A program made the translations under genes and the position numbers. A stretch of DNA of 64,000 bases, from NCBI RefSeq assembly GCF_003054265.1, contig NZ_QBKT01000001.1, positions 248,001 to 312,000 on the forward strand, given 5' to 3'. Source of the stretch: Kordia periserrulae. GTDB lineage: Bacteria; Bacteroidota; Bacteroidia; Flavobacteriales; Flavobacteriaceae. Positions 62,654-64,000 of this stretch are shown piece by piece. The notes under the pieces are model-generated. The model ran no database searches and had not been told where the DNA came from. It worked only from the letters and a program-made list of their open reading frames with translations. Within the stretch, counting starts at the first letter, position 1; every line of letters starts with the position of its first letter.

Positions 62654-62782
62654 TTAGCATTTATCTGGAACTTTTCGATAATAGCAAGCTTGGCTACAGC
62701 ACATCATGCACATAACCATCATCATACAGCAACACGTTGTTTTGGTTGGTTCGATTCCTGCTATTTGAAAAATTTGACTCAT
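62654..62782 (-). CDS. Met/Cys-rich leader peptide B of the metY operon
   Basis: A 42-codon frame. After MSQIFQIAGIEPTKTT come thirteen residues CCCMMMVMCMMCC (six Met, six Cys), then SQACYYRKVPDKC. The stop at 62656-62654 is followed by a U-run terminator and then metY-metX-thrA. The composition matches the operon products, methionine and the sulfur pathway, as in classical leader-peptide attenuation. A possible antiterminator is weaker than in leader A: CGAAAAGTTCC (codons 36-39) pairs only in part with GGTCCTTTTGG. Confidence 0.85.
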   Translation of the reverse strand: MSQIFQIAGIEPTKTTCCCMMMVMCMMCCSQACYYRKVPDKC

Positions 62783-62821
62783 TGGTTTTTGAAAAAAAAA
62801 TTAACTTAAAATATAATCATG

Positions 62822-62850
62822 AAAAAAGCCTCTGCGTTTTGCAGAGGCTT
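62822..62850 (-). terminator. First attenuator terminator of the metY operon
   Basis: On the minus strand AAGCCTCTGC (62850-62841) pairs perfectly with GCAGAGGCTT (62835-62826) around a 5-base loop and runs into six U (62827-62822). It stands 24 bases after the stop of leader A and 39 bases before the start of leader B. Confidence 0.92.
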
Positions 62851-62874
62851 AATGTTATTGTGAAATACGTTCAG

Positions 62875-62952
62875 TTATCGTAATACAATAGAGTCCTCTG
62901 CGGCATTTCTACTACACATCATACAACACATATTACAAACTTTAGTATACAT
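62875..62952 (-). CDS. Met/Cys-rich leader peptide A of the metY operon
   Basis: A 25-codon frame MYTKVCNMCCMMCS then RNAAEDSIVLR. Codons 6-13 carry four Cys and three Met of eight (C-N-M-C-C-M-M-C). It is only about 14 bases from the inferred transcription start. A perfect intrinsic terminator follows. Leader codons 18-20 contain GCAGAGG, an exact complement of the terminator 5' arm, which gives the classical stalled-ribosome switch. Sensing of Met-tRNA, Cys-tRNA or both is inferred from codon content. Confidence 0.87.
   Translation of the reverse strand: MYTKVCNMCCMMCSRNAAEDSIVLR
62895..62901 (-). promoter_or_regulatory. Antiterminator segment in leader A
   Basis: Minus-strand GCAGAGG repeats the 3' arm sequence of the terminator and can pair with CCTCTGC of its 5' arm (62847-62841). 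It lies just downstream of the Met/Cys codons, where a stalled ribosome would leave it exposed. Confidence 0.75.
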
Positions 62953-62970
62953 TTTCTGTTTTGTTTGTCA

Positions 62971-63003
62971 CAAAGGTAAAGTTATAATTTTTTAAAATCC
63001 AAA
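62971..63003 (-). promoter_or_regulatory. Promoter of the metY operon leader transcript
   Basis: On the minus strand TTTG (63003-63000) and TACCTTTG (62978-62971), an exact TAnnTTTG, are 21 bases apart. The leader A ATG follows 18 bases after the -7 box. Confidence 0.75.
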
Positions 63004-63070
63004 TCTTTTTTTGAGAAATTTTCTTTTTTAACAGTTTTTTACGTTCTCAATAAAAATCTTTTTTTGTTGT

Positions 63071-63099
63071 TTGTTTGTACTTAGTTTTTTATACATTTG
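63071..63099 (+). promoter_or_regulatory. Promoter of metK
   Basis: TACATTTG at 63092-63099 matches TAnnTTTG exactly; TTG at 63071-63073 is 18 bases upstream. Transcription would begin near 63105, right at the start of the riboswitch. It is divergent from the metY leader promoter about 70 bases away. Confidence 0.7.
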
Positions 63100-63105
63100 C
63101 ACCTG

Positions 63106-63178
63106 TTTTGAGGAAAAATTTGAACTGATTGCAACCTCAAGTACTGAATTTTCAGTATGCTAAAAAATGCTAAAGCAG
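63106..63178 (+). ncRNA. Probable SAM-II riboswitch
   Basis: H-type pseudoknot pattern. P1 TTGAGG (63108-63113) pairs with CCTCAA (63135-63140). The loop has ATTTGAACTGATTGCAA, close to the SAM-II loop. CTG (63125-63127) can pair with CAG (63176-63178), and GCA (63131-63133) with TGC (63168-63170), framing the conserved GCTAAAG. An extra 7-bp hairpin (TACTGAA / TTCAGTA, 63142-63157) sits in the connecting loop. The place before metK, the SAM synthetase gene, fits feedback by SAM. Confidence 0.7.
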
Positions 63179-63259
63179 TAATTTTCTACTTCTTTAGACG
63201 ACCAAGCAATCGCTTTTTTAATTTTCCACACTATTTTAATTTTTAAAAGAAGATTTATT

Positions 63260-64000
63260 ATGTCATATTTTTTTACCTCTGAGTCAGTTTCAGAAGGACA
63301 TCCAGACAAAGTAGCAGATCAAATTTCTGATGCTTTAATTGATAACTTTTTAGCGTTCGATCCTGAGTCAAAAGTTGCTTGTGAAACGTTAGTAACTACT
63401 GGTCAAGTCATCCTTGCGGGAGAAGTAAAATCAAATACGTATTTAGACGTTCAAAAGATTGCTAGAGAAGTTGTTAACAAAATTGGCTACACGAAAAGCG
63501 AATATATGTTCGATGGAAATTCTTGTGGTGTTTTATCGGCTATTCATGAACAATCTGAAGACATTAATAGAGGTGTTGACAGAGAAACGAAAGAAGAGCA
63601 AGGTGCTGGTGACCAAGGAATGATGTTTGGATATGCTACCAAAGAAACTGAAAACTTGATGCCTTTAGCGTTGGATTTATCACATTTACTGTTGATTGAA
63701 TTGGCGGCTTTGCGTAGAGAAAATAAAGAAATCACCTATTTACGTCCAGATGCGAAAAGTCAGGTAACAATTGAGTATAACGATGATAATGTACCTTCAC
63801 GCGTAGAAGCAATTGTAATTTCTACACAGCATGACGATTTTGACGAAAGTGATGAAGTCATGTTAGCAAAAATTCGTGAAGACATCGTAAATATTTTGAT
63901 TCCTCGTGTAAAGGCGAAATTAAAGCCAGAAATTCAAGCATTATTTGGTGATGATATCAAATATCACATCAACCCAACAGGAAAATTCGTTATTGGTGGA
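63260..64000 (+). CDS. metK: S-adenosylmethionine synthetase, N-terminal part
   Basis: Makes SAM from methionine and ATP. The first 247 residues are visible; the gene runs off the right edge. It starts [21 protein letters not shown], with the ATP-binding GHPDK, followed by [12 protein letters not shown] (the GAGDQG hexapeptide) near residues 114-125 and [12 protein letters not shown] at the edge. A riboswitch lies 80-155 bases upstream. Confidence 0.96.
   Translation, partial: MSYFFTSESVSEGHPDKVADQISDALIDNFLAFDPESKVACETLVTTGQVILAGEVKSNTYLDVQKIAREVVNKIGYTKSEYMFDGNSCGVLSAIHEQSEDINRGVDRETKEEQGAGDQGMMFGYATKETENLMPLALDLSHLLLIELAALRRENKEITYLRPDAKSQVTIEYNDDNVPSRVEAIVISTQHDDFDESDEVMLAKIREDIVNILIPRVKAKLKPEIQALFGDDIKYHINPTGKFVIGG

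Noticed and set aside
62738-62762. tRNA T-arm-like GGTTCGATTCC on the plus strand
   Set aside because: No acceptor, D or anticodon arm can be drawn around it. It is the complement of leader B codons 8-13.

Overview
The window comes from the chromosome of a member of the Flavobacteriaceae (Bacteroidota), probably a marine genus close to Kordia. This rests on the AT-rich, T-tract-rich intergenic DNA, promoters of the Bacteroidota TTTG / TAnnTTTG type, the gliding genes gldA, gldB and gldC, two proteins with type IX secretion (T9SS) C-terminal domains, a zinc-less DnaG, GTG starts without Shine-Dalgarno sites, and several GG-leader peptide precursors. The genus is inference. I see no rRNA, tRNA, CRISPR array, insertion sequence or prophage.

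Layout. 1-7.5 kb: the dcw cell-wall and division cluster on the minus strand (mraZ, rsmH, ftsL-like, ftsI, murE, mraY, murD cut by the left edge), with a triple 10-bp MraZ-type operator. 7.9-15.4 kb: hydrolase, engB, DUF5995 gene, gldC/gldB, nadE, a LuxR-type regulator lacking the phospho-acceptor Asp, dnaG. 15.8-18.2 kb: an ECF sigma factor, a membrane protein and an outer-membrane barrel. 18.3-31.2 kb: prenyl synthase, a T9SS cargo, rlmN, queA, aroA, a MazG-like enzyme, two DUF3857 proteins, dtd, rsgA. 31.4 kb: a tiny Cys-rich bacteriocin-like gene. 33.9-38.4 kb: the aromatic operon pheA-aminotransferase-tyrA-DAHP synthase/chorismate mutase. 38.5 kb: gldA. 40-42.5 kb: surface proteins. 42.7-44.5 kb: four paralogous Cys-rich precursors with decayed relatives. 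44.5-49.9 kb: metF and a split metH behind a SAM-I riboswitch. 50-56 kb: a methyltransferase, a 1421-residue T9SS protein and a fifth precursor. 56.2-63 kb: metY-metX-thrA-metZ. 63.3 kb: metK, cut by the right edge, behind a probable SAM-II riboswitch.

The main discovery is ribosome-mediated transcription attenuation encoded by tiny genes. Upstream of pheA lies a 29-codon leader peptide packed with Phe, Tyr and Trp, followed by an intrinsic terminator whose 5' arm can instead pair with a 7-nt segment of the leader. Upstream of metY lie two tandem leader peptides packed with Met and Cys, each followed by an intrinsic terminator; the first has the same three-segment switch. Two of the three leaders follow a good promoter with almost no 5' UTR.

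The genes work together as a methionine/SAM network under three kinds of RNA control (tandem attenuators on metY-metX-thrA, SAM-I on metH, SAM-II on metK), plus aromatic synthesis under an attenuator. No lanthipeptide dehydratase, cyclase or peptidase-transporter is present, so any machinery acting on the peptide precursors must lie elsewhere.
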